The position numbers were made by a program, and so were the translations under genes. The notes beneath the pieces are model-generated. The model had not been told where the DNA came from, made no database searches, and worked only from the letters and a program-made list of their open reading frames with translations. Shown here one piece after another: positions 16,708-24,792 of a stretch of 32,885 bases of DNA (its first letter is position 1; each line of letters begins with the position of its first letter). This DNA is from Prochlorococcus sp. AG-355-B23 (lineage in GTDB: Bacteria; Cyanobacteriota; Cyanobacteriia; PCC-6307; Cyanobiaceae), in NCBI GenBank assembly GCA_003280935.1, contig QCDJ01000014.1, forward strand, positions 1 to 32,885. Reading direction: 5' to 3'.

Positions 16708-18138
16708 TTAAAGACATCTTTCAATTCGAGTTCTATCAGTTTTACTCTCTGCGAAAAGCTCCCAACTTTGAATTAAATCTGGCCCACTGAGAGATCCAAA
16801 AAAGGCTACTCTTAATGATTTCATTAATATCCCTTTTTTAATATTATGTTTTTTTGAGATTTCGCTTATTATTTCTTTGGCCTTCTCTTTATTTAGTTTT
16901 ATAGTATTTTGCTCAATTAAATAATTTAAGATTAGTTTTAAAGATAATCTGCTTTCACGGTTTTCCAGAAAATCTTGACCTTCTTTTTGAATTGTAGGTA
17001 TTAAGAAAAATGGTTTTGATTGATCAATTGCATCTTTTAAAAGAGTCATAGAGTCTCTAATCAAAATTGCTAATTTATTAGCCCATTCTTGAGATGGCGG
17101 CTCCCAACCATTGTCATCCCAGTATTTTCTCATGATCTGAATTAACTTTATTGATTCCATATTTTTTATATATTGAGAATTAATCCAGTTGAGTTTTTCC
17201 CAGCTAAATTTGGCTCCAGCTTTATTTATTTCTGATAAGTCAAAAATTTCAGATATCTCTTCAAGTGAAAGTATTTCTCTGTCGGCAGATTTTGGAGACC
17301 AACCTAAAAATGCCATATAGTTTGATAGGGCCTCAGGTAAATATCCCATTTCTCTAAATTCGTCGATTGAAGTAACGCAATCTCTCTTAGATAATTTTTT
17401 CCCTTCGCTATTAAGTATTAAGGGTGTATGCGAAAAAGTTGGCAAATTAAAATTTAATGCTTTATAAATTAATATTTGTTTTGCAGTGTTCGAGATATGG
17501 TCTTCACCCCTTACAACGTGAGTAATATTCATGAAATTATCATCAACTACAACTGCAAGATTATACAAAGGATCACCAATCTCATATCCCTTAGCCCTTC
17601 TTGATAAAACTAAATCACCGCCCAAATCTTTCCCTTGCCATTTTATTTCGCCTCTTATCTGATCTACCCATTTAATATCAATTTTTTCATCAATCTTAAA
17701 TCTTATTACTGAAGTCCGCCCTTGGGATATGAATGTTTCAATTTTTTCTTTTGAAAGACTTCTGTGTCTATTATCATGCTTTGGAGGTAATCCTTTCTTT
17801 TTTTGTTCTTCTCTTAATTCAGTTATTTCATCTTCTGATGTAAAGCACCTATATGCAGCTCCACATTCCAATAGTTTTTTGATATAACTTTTGTGAATCG
17901 AAATTCGGTCACTTTGCTTTATAGGTTCTTCATCCCATTTAAGTCCAAGCCATTTCAAGCCCTCTAATATATTTTTTGTATATTCAGATTTAGATCGAAG
18001 AAAATCTGTATCTTCTATTCTGATAAGAAATTTTCCACCTATTTTTTGTGCGTACAACCAGTTGAATAGTGCTGTTCGCGCTGTCCCAATATGAAATAAA
18101 CCCGTTGGACTCGGGGCTAGTCTTAAACGTTTTTCCAA
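16708..18138 (-). CDS. gltX: Glutamyl-tRNA synthetase
   Basis: GltX charges tRNA-Glu with glutamate, for translation and, in cyanobacteria, as the first step of tetrapyrrole synthesis. In lineages using GatCAB it also mischarges tRNA-Gln. The 476-aa protein is a class I enzyme with the HIGH-type motif HIGT at 16-19 in PSPTGLFHIGTARTALFNW. The KMSKS-type motif is KLSKR at 248-252, a normal GluRS variant. The GEDHISNTAKQ block at 211-221 is also typical. The start lies 17 bp after the 3' end of tRNA-Asp on the same strand, so tRNA and mRNA are probably made on one transcript. Confidence 0.96.
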   Translation of the reverse strand: MEKRLRLAPSPTGLFHIGTARTALFNWLYAQKIGGKFLIRIEDTDFLRSKSEYTKNILEGLKWLGLKWDEEPIKQSDRISIHKSYIKKLLECGAAYRCFTSEDEITELREEQKKKGLPPKHDNRHRSLSKEKIETFISQGRTSVIRFKIDEKIDIKWVDQIRGEIKWQGKDLGGDLVLSRRAKGYEIGDPLYNLAVVVDDNFMNITHVVRGEDHISNTAKQILIYKALNFNLPTFSHTPLILNSEGKKLSKRDCVTSIDEFREMGYLPEALSNYMAFLGWSPKSADREILSLEEISEIFDLSEINKAGAKFSWEKLNWINSQYIKNMESIKLIQIMRKYWDDNGWEPPSQEWANKLAILIRDSMTLLKDAIDQSKPFFLIPTIQKEGQDFLENRESRLSLKLILNYLIEQNTIKLNKEKAKEIISEISKKHNIKKGILMKSLRVAFFGSLSGPDLIQSWELFAESKTDRTRIERCL

Positions 18139-18155
18139 ATTTCTTTTAGAAAAAA

Positions 18156-18229
18156 CGGGACCGACGGGATTCGAACCCGCAACTTCCGCCGTGACAGGGC
18201 GGTGCTCTAACCAGTTGAACTACGGTCCC
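18156..18229 (-). tRNA. tRNA-Asp (anticodon GTC)
   Basis: A 74-base cloverleaf folds on the minus strand. The acceptor stem is GGGACCG/CGGTCCC, the D arm GTTC...GAGC and the anticodon stem CCGCC/GGCGG with loop CTGTCAC (anticodon GTC). The variable loop is AAGTT and the T arm GCGGG-TTCGAAT-CCCGT. The discriminator base is G, the identity base for aspartate. CCA is not encoded. All stems pair, with a G-T pair in the T stem. It sits 17 bp before gltX. Confidence 0.97.
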
Positions 18230-18237
18230 AAAGTTTT

Positions 18238-18257
18238 GTTCTAAATTTATTTAGAAC
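18238..18257. other. Perfect 8-bp inverted repeat just upstream of tRNA-Asp
   Basis: GTTCTAAA (18238-18245) and TTTAGAAC (18250-18257) pair around the loop TTTA, 8 bp before the 5' end of tRNA-Asp. Neither side has a T run in the direction that would make a standard terminator. It could be an RNA-processing hairpin in the tRNA leader, an operator, or chance in AT-rich DNA. The surrounding gap (18230-18378) shows no gene. Confidence 0.35.
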
Positions 18258-18378
18258 TTCATTCTTAAAATTATCAGATCATAATACTTAATTTATGGGG
18301 TTGTAATAAAAAAAATTTATTAATTTGAGGATTTACAGAAATAATTAGTTTTTTAACTGCCTTAGTGTAAACAACTAT

Positions 18379-18573
18379 TTATTTTTGAGGTCTAAAACCA
18401 GCAGGTTCTATCAATCTAACTTGATTGCCTCTAGCAGTAAATTCTCTGCCTTGGTCACTTTGTACGACAACTCTCCCACCAGACTTAACTCTGATAACTC
18501 TTGCACGAACCCATCCTAAAGCTGCTGATTCAAGGACTTTAACTACGTCCCCAGGTTGAAGATCTAACTCCAT
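18379..18573 (-). CDS. Small conserved-looking protein, 64 aa, SH3/KOW-like barrel
   Basis: The 64-aa protein starts MELDLQPGDVVKVLESAALGW and continues with WVRARVIRVKSGGRVVVQSDQGREFTARGNQVRLIEP in alternating hydrophobic and basic residues. This pattern predicts a small five-strand beta barrel like SH3 or KOW domains, which often bind RNA, ribosomes or other proteins. It is clearly coding: the composition is more G+C rich than the flanks and lacks the low-complexity of random AT-rich frames. It lies between tRNA-Trp and tRNA-Asp on the same strand. The function is unknown; the neighbourhood suggests, weakly, a translation-linked role. Confidence 0.8.
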   Translation of the reverse strand: MELDLQPGDVVKVLESAALGWVRARVIRVKSGGRVVVQSDQGREFTARGNQVRLIEPAGFRPQK

Positions 18574-18608
18574 CTTATGAAAAAATGATTTACATAATGT
18601 TGATCAAA

Positions 18609-18681
18609 CGCGTCGTGGAGGACTTGAACCCCCGACATCAGGTTTTGGAGACCTGCGTTCTACCAACTGAACTAACGACGC
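18609..18681 (-). tRNA. tRNA-Trp (anticodon CCA)
   Basis: A 73-base cloverleaf on the minus strand has the acceptor stem GCGTCGT/ACGACGC, D arm GTTC/GAAC, anticodon stem CAGGT/ACCTG with loop CTCCAAA (anticodon CCA), and T arm GGGGG-TTCAAGT-CCTCC. The discriminator is G, as for bacterial tRNA-Trp. The 3' CCA is not encoded. It lies 53 bp after rplS on the same strand, with no strong terminator between. Confidence 0.97.
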
Positions 18682-18734
18682 ATTTAAGTAATTATAAGCG
18701 TCTTTGTGACCAATAAGTTGATTAATTTACAACT

Positions 18735-19214
18735 TTATCGATCAAAGCGTTGTTTTACGCGAGTAGCTTTTCCTACTCTATCTCTCAGATAGAATAACTT
18801 AGCTCTTCTTACTTTACCTCTACGTTCAACTTTTAGAGAAGCAACCTGTGGACTATGTAGCATAAATACTCTTTCAACACCTATACCCTGAAAAATTCTT
18901 CTAACTGTAATAGTCTGGTTAATTCCTCCATGTCTTTTTGCTATGACAACGCCTTCATAAGGTTGGACTCTTTCTTTATTACCTTCTGTAATTTTCACCC
19001 CAACTTTAACAGTGTCCCCAACATATATTTCAGGTAATTCTTTTTTTAATTGTTCCTTCTCAAATTCCTTAATAAGATTTGATGCGCTTAAGGTTTGGGT
19101 AGTCTCAGAAACCGTATTTTTTTCTTTTTGTTCAACTGCTACATCAACTGATGCGTCAGCTTTAATACCGGTTTCTAAATCCTTCTCTTGTTTCTCTTTG
19201 GCCATTTTGGTCAT
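18735..19214 (-). CDS. rplS: 50S ribosomal protein L19 with N-terminal extension
   Basis: L19 sits at the 30S-50S interface of the ribosome. The conserved L19 core begins near residue 45 ([23 protein letters not shown]) and ends [14 protein letters not shown], with the signature [13 protein letters not shown]. The total is 159 aa against about 115-120 in most bacteria, because of a 40-45 residue charged N-terminal extension ([17 protein letters not shown]...). The ATG at 19214 has an AGGA five bases upstream and is preferred over the ATG at 19205. A 6-bp stem (18715-18720 with 18730-18735) spans the stop codon but has no U tract. tRNA-Trp follows on the same strand. Confidence 0.95.
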   Translation of the reverse strand: MTKMAKEKQEKDLETGIKADASVDVAVEQKEKNTVSETTQTLSASNLIKEFEKEQLKKELPEIYVGDTVKVGVKITEGNKERVQPYEGVVIAKRHGGINQTITVRRIFQGIGVERVFMLHSPQVASLKVERRGKVRRAKLFYLRDRVGKATRVKQRFDR

Positions 19215-19237
19215 TATTATCCTACAAGTTCTATATC

Positions 19238-19546
19238 TTAACCTTTTGACTCGCCTTTAGTAACCTTTTTGGTAAATGAAATTGTTTTTGAAAACATTTG
19301 GAATCCTGTGGCGAGCATCCATAAAACTCCAAGGGAATTAAATATTACGTATATAAGCTCTCCATTATCTCCAAGCCATTCGCCCTCATGGAGAGACATT
19401 AACCAATGAACTTGTTCTCTAGAGTAACCCAGTAAATCTTTTGAAACCCTATAAAGAAGACCAGTAATTGAAGATATAAATAATGGAAGAAAAATCCAGG
19501 GCGCCAAAGCCTTATGAAATTGCCTAGAATTAAATAAAGTTTTCAT
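19238..19546 (-). CDS. PepSY-type two-helix membrane protein, 102 aa
   Basis: The 102-aa protein contains the segment [20 protein letters not shown] (10-29), very like the first helix of PepSY-TM proteins. [14 protein letters not shown] at 46-59 and a second helix [19 protein letters not shown] (64-82) follow, with a basic tail. PepSY-associated TM proteins are linked to iron or redox processes, and some members carry histidines that could bind haem; here His11, His47 and His53 are candidates. No PepSY soluble domain is present, so this is a minimal form. It precedes rplS on the same strand (23-bp gap) and is divergent from map. The exact role is unknown. Confidence 0.75.
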   Translation of the reverse strand: MKTLFNSRQFHKALAPWIFLPLFISSITGLLYRVSKDLLGYSREQVHWLMSLHEGEWLGDNGELIYVIFNSLGVLWMLATGFQMFSKTISFTKKVTKGESKG

Positions 19547-19641
19547 TTTAGTTTCTTTCCCATTGTTATTGATAGATTTAAAGTAGCCAAGATCATAAAG
19601 GCTATTTTGAAGATATTTACCTATTACTATTATTTATTCCA

Positions 19642-20481
19642 ATGAGACATTTTGCAGATCTTTTGTTAAATAAAAATAATTCCAAAGCTAATGATCAAGT
19701 TCCTTTTATTCAGAGGAGAAGAGGAATCGAAATAAAGTCTTCACGGGAAATAAATTTGATGAAAAAATCTAGCAGAATCGTAGCTACTGTCTTGAGAGAA
19801 ATTAATGACATAATTAAGCCTGGAATGAGTACAAAAGATTTAGATGATTTCGCAGAAAAGAGGATAAAAAGTTTTGGAGCTGTGCCGAGTTTCAAGGGCT
19901 ACCATGGATTCCCTTCTAGTATATGTTCTAGTATTAATAATGAGGTTGTGCACGGTATTCCAAATAAAAATAAAATTATTAAAAATGGTGACTTGGTTAA
20001 AATTGATACAGGGGCATATTTAGATGGTTTCCATGGAGATAGTTGTATATCAATTTGTGTAGGAGAAGTTAGTCCAAAGGCCCAAAAACTTAGTGATATA
20101 GCTTTTAAAGCATTGTATGCGGGTCTTTCGAAAATCAAGGCAGGCAATACACTTCTAGATGTGGCTGGGGAAATCGAAGACGTCGTTTTAAAAAATGGCT
20201 TTAGTGTTGTAGAAGACTATACAGGTCATGGAGTTGGACGAAATCTTCATGAAGAACCATCGGTATTTAATTTTCGGACCAAAGAATTGCCTAACGTCGT
20301 CCTTCGCGAAGGAATGACATTAGCGGTGGAACCTATTGTTAATGAAGGGACTAAATTTTGCAAAACACTAAATGATAGATGGACCGTAATAACAAAAGAT
20401 GGAAAACTATCGGCTCAATGGGAGCATACAATTGTTGTTTTAAAAGATGGTATTGAAATATTGACAGATCGAGATTTTTAG
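19642..20481 (+). CDS. map: Methionine aminopeptidase, type I
   Basis: Map removes the initiator methionine from new proteins whose second residue is small. The 279-aa protein has the five metal ligands Asp122, Asp133, His196, Glu230 and Glu261, with spacing matching E. coli Map, plus the catalytic His104 in VVHGIP. Compared with the E. coli enzyme it has about 25 extra residues at the N-terminus (MRHFADLLLNKNNSKANDQ), a modest extension without zinc-finger cysteines. The ATG at 19642 gives the longest frame. The stop is 3 bp from the stop of the convergent dehydrogenase gene. Confidence 0.95.
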   Translation: MRHFADLLLNKNNSKANDQVPFIQRRRGIEIKSSREINLMKKSSRIVATVLREINDIIKPGMSTKDLDDFAEKRIKSFGAVPSFKGYHGFPSSICSSINNEVVHGIPNKNKIIKNGDLVKIDTGAYLDGFHGDSCISICVGEVSPKAQKLSDIAFKALYAGLSKIKAGNTLLDVAGEIEDVVLKNGFSVVEDYTGHGVGRNLHEEPSVFNFRTKELPNVVLREGMTLAVEPIVNEGTKFCKTLNDRWTVITKDGKLSAQWEHTIVVLKDGIEILTDRDF

Positions 20482-20484
20482 GTA

Positions 20485-21204
20485 TTAAGATTTATATTTA
20501 TAGATAATTTGGCAATATAAATAATTAAAAAATTCTTTCAATGGGAAAAGTACATATGTTAAAGGGTTTGGACTAATTATTACTAAATAATTTTTTGAAT
20601 TGGCTAAATCATAAATTTTTTTTGAAACAAATTTGGGACTCATTATTCCGAGAGGATTTAGTTCTGATTTAAAAGGCCCTAAAATTATTTTTTTTATTAT
20701 TAATTTTTTCTTTGTATTTTTGTCCTGAAGATTCTTTTTGAAAGAAACCAATTGACCAATAAGGGATTTACTAATCTCATAAGATGGATTCAAGGCTGGT
20801 AATATTTCTGCTTCAGATGTGTTTATCCAAATCTCTTTTTTTATAGCTGAATCATTGGTTAGAGCAATATCTTCAAATAAATTTAAAAATTTGAATTTGC
20901 TTAATGCATTTATTTCTATTGATTTTTCGTAATTGGAATTTTCTCTGCTCAAATCATAAATACCATGGTTCAAAATTAAAATATCTATCTTTTCTAATTG
21001 TTTTTTTAATAACGACTCATTCCCACATTCCCATTTGATCCATTCATTTGGAGATTCAAGATTTGTTTTGTAGTTAGTTTTACTATGGGTAAATCCAATC
21101 ACTCTATATCCTTTTTGACGAAACAACTTTGTTAGTTCTTTCCCTAGCGCACCTGAGGCGCCAGTAATCCCTATAGTTTTTCCCTTTTTGGTTGGAGTTA
21201 TCAT
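20485..21204 (-). CDS. Short-chain dehydrogenase/reductase-like protein
   Basis: The 239-aa protein has an SDR Rossmann start, GITGASGALGKELTKLF (12-28), and the active-site pair Tyr142/Lys146 in SYEISK. The usual NNAG motif is altered to LNHG (78-81), and the catalytic serine region reads INTSEAE (127-133). A C-terminal hydrophobic stretch (PLTYVLFPLKEFFNYLYCQII) could be a membrane-associated tail. The NAD(P) substrate cannot be assigned. It is divergent from the AAA_26-DRTGG gene over 154 bp and convergent with map. Low G+C and many Asn/Lys codons match its neighbours, so there is no sign of transfer. Confidence 0.8.
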   Translation of the reverse strand: MITPTKKGKTIGITGASGALGKELTKLFRQKGYRVIGFTHSKTNYKTNLESPNEWIKWECGNESLLKKQLEKIDILILNHGIYDLSRENSNYEKSIEINALSKFKFLNLFEDIALTNDSAIKKEIWINTSEAEILPALNPSYEISKSLIGQLVSFKKNLQDKNTKKKLIIKKIILGPFKSELNPLGIMSPKFVSKKIYDLANSKNYLVIISPNPLTYVLFPLKEFFNYLYCQIIYKYKS

Positions 21205-21237
21205 TTTGCTTGATTTTGATGAAATACCAAAGAATTA

Positions 21238-21264
21238 AAATAAATTTACCAATAAAATTTATTT
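21238..21264. other. Perfect 10-bp AT-only inverted repeat in a divergent promoter region
   Basis: AAATAAATTT (21238-21247) and AAATTTATTT (21255-21264) are exact reverse complements around a 7-base loop, between the divergent starts at 21204 and 21359. It could be an operator for one or both genes. In DNA this AT-rich such repeats also arise by chance, and no known consensus is matched. No gene lies in 21205-21358. Confidence 0.3.
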
Positions 21265-21358
21265 AATTTTTTTATTAGATTAAAACTCATAAATAAATAT
21301 TTGTTTAGTTCAGAAAAAAATATTATCTTAAACCTATTGATAAATATTTTTACTAATT

Positions 21359-22468
21359 ATGAGCGATATATTAATAATTGGTTCATGTGAGCCATTTAGT
21401 GGTAAGTCTGCAATGGTTCTTGGGATAGCAAAAAGACTTTTACAGGAGAAAAAAAAAGTACGGATAGGAAAACCGCTAGCAACATGTATTGAACTTACTA
21501 ATCTCCCTTCAATGTCATATGAAGGATTAATAGATGATGATGTTAAGTTTATTGGATCTACATTAAATATCGAAGAGGAGAATTTAATTTCTTCAGTGGG
21601 ATTATTGGATAACATATCAGCTGAAAAAAGAATCTTCAATAAAGATTTACTCCCAGGAAAAGGTTTTGATCAGATTGAAGGATTAATAGATGATGATTTT
21701 GAAGGCCTTAATATTTTAGAGGCAGCTGGAAATCTTCATGAAGGTATGATTTATGGCTTAAGTCTCCCACAACTAGCTATGGATTTAGATGCGAAAGTTT
21801 TAGTTGTGAATTTGTGGGAAGATTGTAAAAGCGTGGATGCATTACTTTATGCGAAAAAACAATTAGGTGAGAGATTGACTGGAGTTGTATTGAACGGAGT
21901 TTTGCCTCAAGAAGTCGAAAAAGTTAAAACTGAAATAATACCCTCTCTTAAAGATCTGGATATTGAAGTGTTTGGGGTGATGCCTAAATCCCCACTTCTT
22001 AGAAGTGTCACTGTCGGTGAGCTTGTAAGAAGACTAGATGCCCAAGTAATTTGTTGTCCTGAAAAAGATCAATTACTTGTTGAAACATTAAGTATTGGTG
22101 CAATGGGGGTAAATTCTGCAATGGAATTTTTCAGGAGAAGACGAAATATGGCTGTAGTGACTGGAGCTGATAGAACTGATATCCAACTTGCTGCTTTGGA
22201 GGCTTCGACTCAATGCCTAATTTTAACTGGTTTAGGAGATCCTTTGTCACAATTGATTCATAGAGCGGAGGAATTGGAAGTGCCAATTTTAAAGGTAGAA
22301 TTAGACACTCTTTCCTCCGTAGAAATTATTGAACAAGCTTTTGGTCATGTCAGAATACATGAATCAATTAAAGCTTCTTATGCTATTCAACTAGTTCAAG
22401 AGAATGTAAATCTAAAAAGAATTCTCGAAAAGATAGATTTTCCCTGCAATTTTTCAGATAAATGCTAA
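21359..22468 (+). CDS. AAA_26 (BioD/CobB-like) plus DRTGG-domain protein, unknown function
   Basis: The 369-aa protein joins an N-terminal P-loop-type domain (about 1-205) to a DRTGG domain (about 216-330). The first resembles dethiobiotin synthetase and cobyrinate amidase (IIGSCEPFSGKSAM at 6-19). The second carries VTVGELVRRLDAQVI and VVTGADRTDIQLAAL at 267-281. This is the same order as the N-terminal regulatory half of long phosphotransacetylases (Pta), but the catalytic PTA domain is absent. BioD, by contrast, would not have a DRTGG domain, so biotin synthesis is unlikely. It heads a plus-strand run; a SLOG-like gene follows after 25 bp. The ligand and role are unknown. Confidence 0.82.
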   Translation: MSDILIIGSCEPFSGKSAMVLGIAKRLLQEKKKVRIGKPLATCIELTNLPSMSYEGLIDDDVKFIGSTLNIEEENLISSVGLLDNISAEKRIFNKDLLPGKGFDQIEGLIDDDFEGLNILEAAGNLHEGMIYGLSLPQLAMDLDAKVLVVNLWEDCKSVDALLYAKKQLGERLTGVVLNGVLPQEVEKVKTEIIPSLKDLDIEVFGVMPKSPLLRSVTVGELVRRLDAQVICCPEKDQLLVETLSIGAMGVNSAMEFFRRRRNMAVVTGADRTDIQLAALEASTQCLILTGLGDPLSQLIHRAEELEVPILKVELDTLSSVEIIEQAFGHVRIHESIKASYAIQLVQENVNLKRILEKIDFPCNFSDKC

Positions 22469-22493
22469 TTTCAAATATAGGAACTATATTATT

Positions 22494-23006
22494 TTGAGCC
22501 GCTCTTTAGATCTACCAACAACTGAAGGCGTTGATGCCTTAGCTCAAGAACTCGCAAAACTCCAAGATAATGGGAAAAGGAGAATTGCTTTTTTGGGTAG
22601 TAGACACGTACCAGTTGTAGATATCCACTTAATTGAGTTGATAGCGAGGTCATTAGCAGAGGAAGGACATAATATCCTAACTTCTGGATCTCAAGGCGTT
22701 AATGCAGCTGTTATTAGAGCTGTCTTAGAGATTAATCCATCATTATTAACTGTTTTATTACCGCAAAGTCTTGATAGACAAATACCCGAAATAAAGGATC
22801 AACTTGAGAAGGTCATGCATTTGGTTGAAAAAAGTGAAAATGATGAATTACCTTTGCCACTTGCAAGCAGTCTTTGTAATCAAGAAATCATTTCTAGGTG
22901 TGATCAATTAATTTGCTTTGCCTTTCACGATAGTGAAACTTTACTAAATAGTTGTAGATGCGCAGAAGAAATGGGGAAAGTGGTTAGTTTGTTATTTTTT
23001 GATTAA
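22494..23006 (+). CDS. SLOG/DprA-like Rossmann protein, 170 aa, unknown function
   Basis: The 170-aa protein starts with TTG (22494-22496), the first usable codon in frame; AGGA lies about 11 bases before it. It has a nucleotide-binding fold like LOG, DprA and TIR-related SLOG proteins: RRIAFLGSRHVP (29-40), a long helix, then HNILTSGSQGVNAAVIRA (59-76), and a late CDQLICFAF segment. DprA-type proteins bind DNA, while other SLOG members sense nucleotides or cut them. The PGGxGTxxE motif of cytokinin-type LOG enzymes is not visible, so lysine-decarboxylase-like activity is unlikely. It follows the AAA_26-DRTGG gene by 25 bp and is likely in the same transcript. Confidence 0.72.
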   Translation: MSRSLDLPTTEGVDALAQELAKLQDNGKRRIAFLGSRHVPVVDIHLIELIARSLAEEGHNILTSGSQGVNAAVIRAVLEINPSLLTVLLPQSLDRQIPEIKDQLEKVMHLVEKSENDELPLPLASSLCNQEIISRCDQLICFAFHDSETLLNSCRCAEEMGKVVSLLFFD

Positions 23007-23072
23007 ATTAATCCATTCCTCTTAATTAAAAGATAATTTATGCTATTAATATTTAGCGTTTAATAATTTACT

Positions 23073-23570
23073 ATGGCAGAAAGTTTTTCATTTGATGTGA
23101 TTTCTGATTTTGATAGACAGGAATTAGTCAACACTTTGGATCAAGTAAAAAGGGAAATTTCTCAGCGTTACGATCTGAAGGGCACAGACACTTCAGTGGA
23201 TTTGGATAAAGAAAATATTTTTATAATCACTAATAGCGAGCTAACATTAAATGCTGTCAATGACATAATTAGACAAAAGGCAATAAAAAGAAACTTATCT
23301 TTAAAAATATTTGACTACGGTGAAATTGAAATGGTAAGTGGTAACAGAGTAAAGCAGACAATTTTATTAAAGCAAGGAATTAAACAAGAAATTGCAAAAA
23401 AAATCAGTAAAAATATTAGAGATCAATTTAAAAAAATTAATGTCAGCATCAATGGAGAAACACTCAGAGTTGCTAGTAAGAGTAAAAATGATCTTCAATT
23501 GGCAATTAAGCTCGTTAATGAGTTGGAAGAGTCTTTGAACATTCCTCTAAAAGCTAATAACTTTAGATAA
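23073..23570 (+). CDS. yajQ: YajQ-family nucleotide-binding protein
   Basis: The 165-aa protein matches the YajQ/UPF0234 family across its full length. It starts MAESFSFDVISDFDRQELVN, with VKREISQRYDLKGTDTSV at 26-43 and KISKNIRDQFKKINVSINGE near the C-terminus. The family has two ferredoxin-like domains and has been reported to bind RNA, GTP or cyclic di-GMP in other bacteria. The window gives no sign of a di-GMP system, so the ligand here is open. It lies 66 bp after the SLOG-like gene and 27 bp before the 69-aa gene, all on the plus strand. Confidence 0.93.
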   Translation: MAESFSFDVISDFDRQELVNTLDQVKREISQRYDLKGTDTSVDLDKENIFIITNSELTLNAVNDIIRQKAIKRNLSLKIFDYGEIEMVSGNRVKQTILLKQGIKQEIAKKISKNIRDQFKKINVSINGETLRVASKSKNDLQLAIKLVNELEESLNIPLKANNFR

Positions 23571-23597
23571 GATCTTAAATAAGATTATTTTTAAAAT

Positions 23598-23807
23598 ATG
23601 GCAGATTATTCAAAATCTCTCATTAAATCATTGATTAAGAATGTAAAAGAATACCCTCGTTTTTCAAAAGAAGAAATAGAGAAATTTTGTTGGATGGCGG
23701 TGCATGAGCATAAGCATGGTGTATTACCCTCTGAATATGACATCAGGGAGATTGATGAGGATCTTTATTTAGAACTTTTGCAAGAATTTAAATCAAATAT
23801 TTATTAA
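23598..23807 (+). CDS. Small soluble protein, 69 aa, unknown function
   Basis: The 69-aa protein (MADYSKSLIKSLIKNVKEYP...) is charged and helical with no membrane segment. It has the motif WMAVHEHKHGVLPSEYDIREIDEDLY with clustered histidines (HEHKH at about 36-40), which could bind a metal, though the spacing fits no named site. I do not recognise the family. It follows yajQ by 27 bp and probably shares its transcript. The clean start and strong amino-acid pattern support a real gene. Confidence 0.72.
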   Translation: MADYSKSLIKSLIKNVKEYPRFSKEEIEKFCWMAVHEHKHGVLPSEYDIREIDEDLYLELLQEFKSNIY

Positions 23808-23916
23808 TTTAAATCTATATTCAAATTTACAATTATTAAAAAAATATTTTAATTAAATGTCTTCTTAATGCACTAATTAGTCTATTTAAATATGATTAAT
23901 TAAACGAATAATTTTA

Positions 23917-24720
23917 ATGTCAACATCCTTTAAAAATGTCACACCAACAGGTCCTGGTGGGACAGCAACATTACTGATTGTATTGTCTTTTACTGGTTTT
24001 CTTTTGCTCACCCAATCATTGTTTGTTGTACCTTCTGGACAAGTTGCAGTTGTTACGACACTTGGGAAAGTAAGTGGCCCCTCTAGGAGAGCTGGTTTAA
24101 ACTTTAAACTTCCATTTGTTCAGTCTGTATATCCATTTGATATAAAAACCCAAGTTCAACCAGAAAAATTTGAAACCCTAACTAAAGATCTTCAAGTTAT
24201 TAGGGCTACAGCTACTGTTAAGTATTCAGTTAAACCTAACGAGGCAGGAAGGATCTTTGCAACAATTGCAAGCAGAAATAGCGATGTTTATCAGAAAATT
24301 GTTCAGCCATCCTTGCTAAAAGCTCTAAAATCAGTCTTTTCTCAATATGAGCTAGAAACAATTGCTACTGAATTCGCAGTAATTTCTGAAAAAGTAGGCG
24401 ACACAGTTGCAAAAGAATTAAATTCATTCGATTATGTAGATGTTAAAAGTTTAGATCTTACTGGATTAGAGATCGCTGAAGAATATAGAGCTGCGATCGA
24501 ACAAAAGCAAATAGCTGGTCAGCAACTACTAAGAGCAAAGACTGAAGTTGAAATTGCTGAACAAGAAGCACTTAGATATGAGACATTAAATAGAAGTCTC
24601 GACGATCAAGTACTTTTCAAATTATTTCTCGATAAATGGGATGGCAGTACACAGGTTGTCCCTGGGTTGCCAGGTTCAGAAGGAGGTACTCCCCCAGTAA
24701 TAGTTGGTGGTAGAAGATAA
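23917..24720 (+). CDS. SPFH/band 7 prohibitin-like membrane protein
   Basis: The 267-aa protein has one N-terminal membrane helix (about 17-36) and then an SPFH domain: VPSGQVAVVTTLGKVSGPSRRAGLNFKLPFVQ is diagnostic. ATVKYSVKPNEAGRIFATI and a coiled-coil (IEQKQIAGQQLLRAKTEVEIAEQEALRYE) follow, with a glycine-rich tail. Prohibitin-type proteins form large rings in the plasma or thylakoid membrane that can protect or regulate other membrane proteins such as FtsH. No ftsH is present here. It is 109 bp after the 69-aa gene and convergent with hemL, with a 72-bp AT-rich space that contains only weak stems. Confidence 0.9.
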   Translation: MSTSFKNVTPTGPGGTATLLIVLSFTGFLLLTQSLFVVPSGQVAVVTTLGKVSGPSRRAGLNFKLPFVQSVYPFDIKTQVQPEKFETLTKDLQVIRATATVKYSVKPNEAGRIFATIASRNSDVYQKIVQPSLLKALKSVFSQYELETIATEFAVISEKVGDTVAKELNSFDYVDVKSLDLTGLEIAEEYRAAIEQKQIAGQQLLRAKTEVEIAEQEALRYETLNRSLDDQVLFKLFLDKWDGSTQVVPGLPGSEGGTPPVIVGGRR

Positions 24721-24792
24721 TTATCTAGAAAATATCTTTCTAAACTTTTTAATCGTTTACTTATTTTTCTTTAAGGAAAGACTAGTAAATTA

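Noticed and set aside
16323..16724. 133-aa open frame on the minus strand at the end of the antiporter gene
   Set aside because: It is antisense to conserved membrane helices of the antiporter; the composition is a reverse image of those codons.
24725..24742. 6-bp stem between the SPFH gene and hemL
   Set aside because: Weak stem with an imperfect T tract; not enough for a terminator call.
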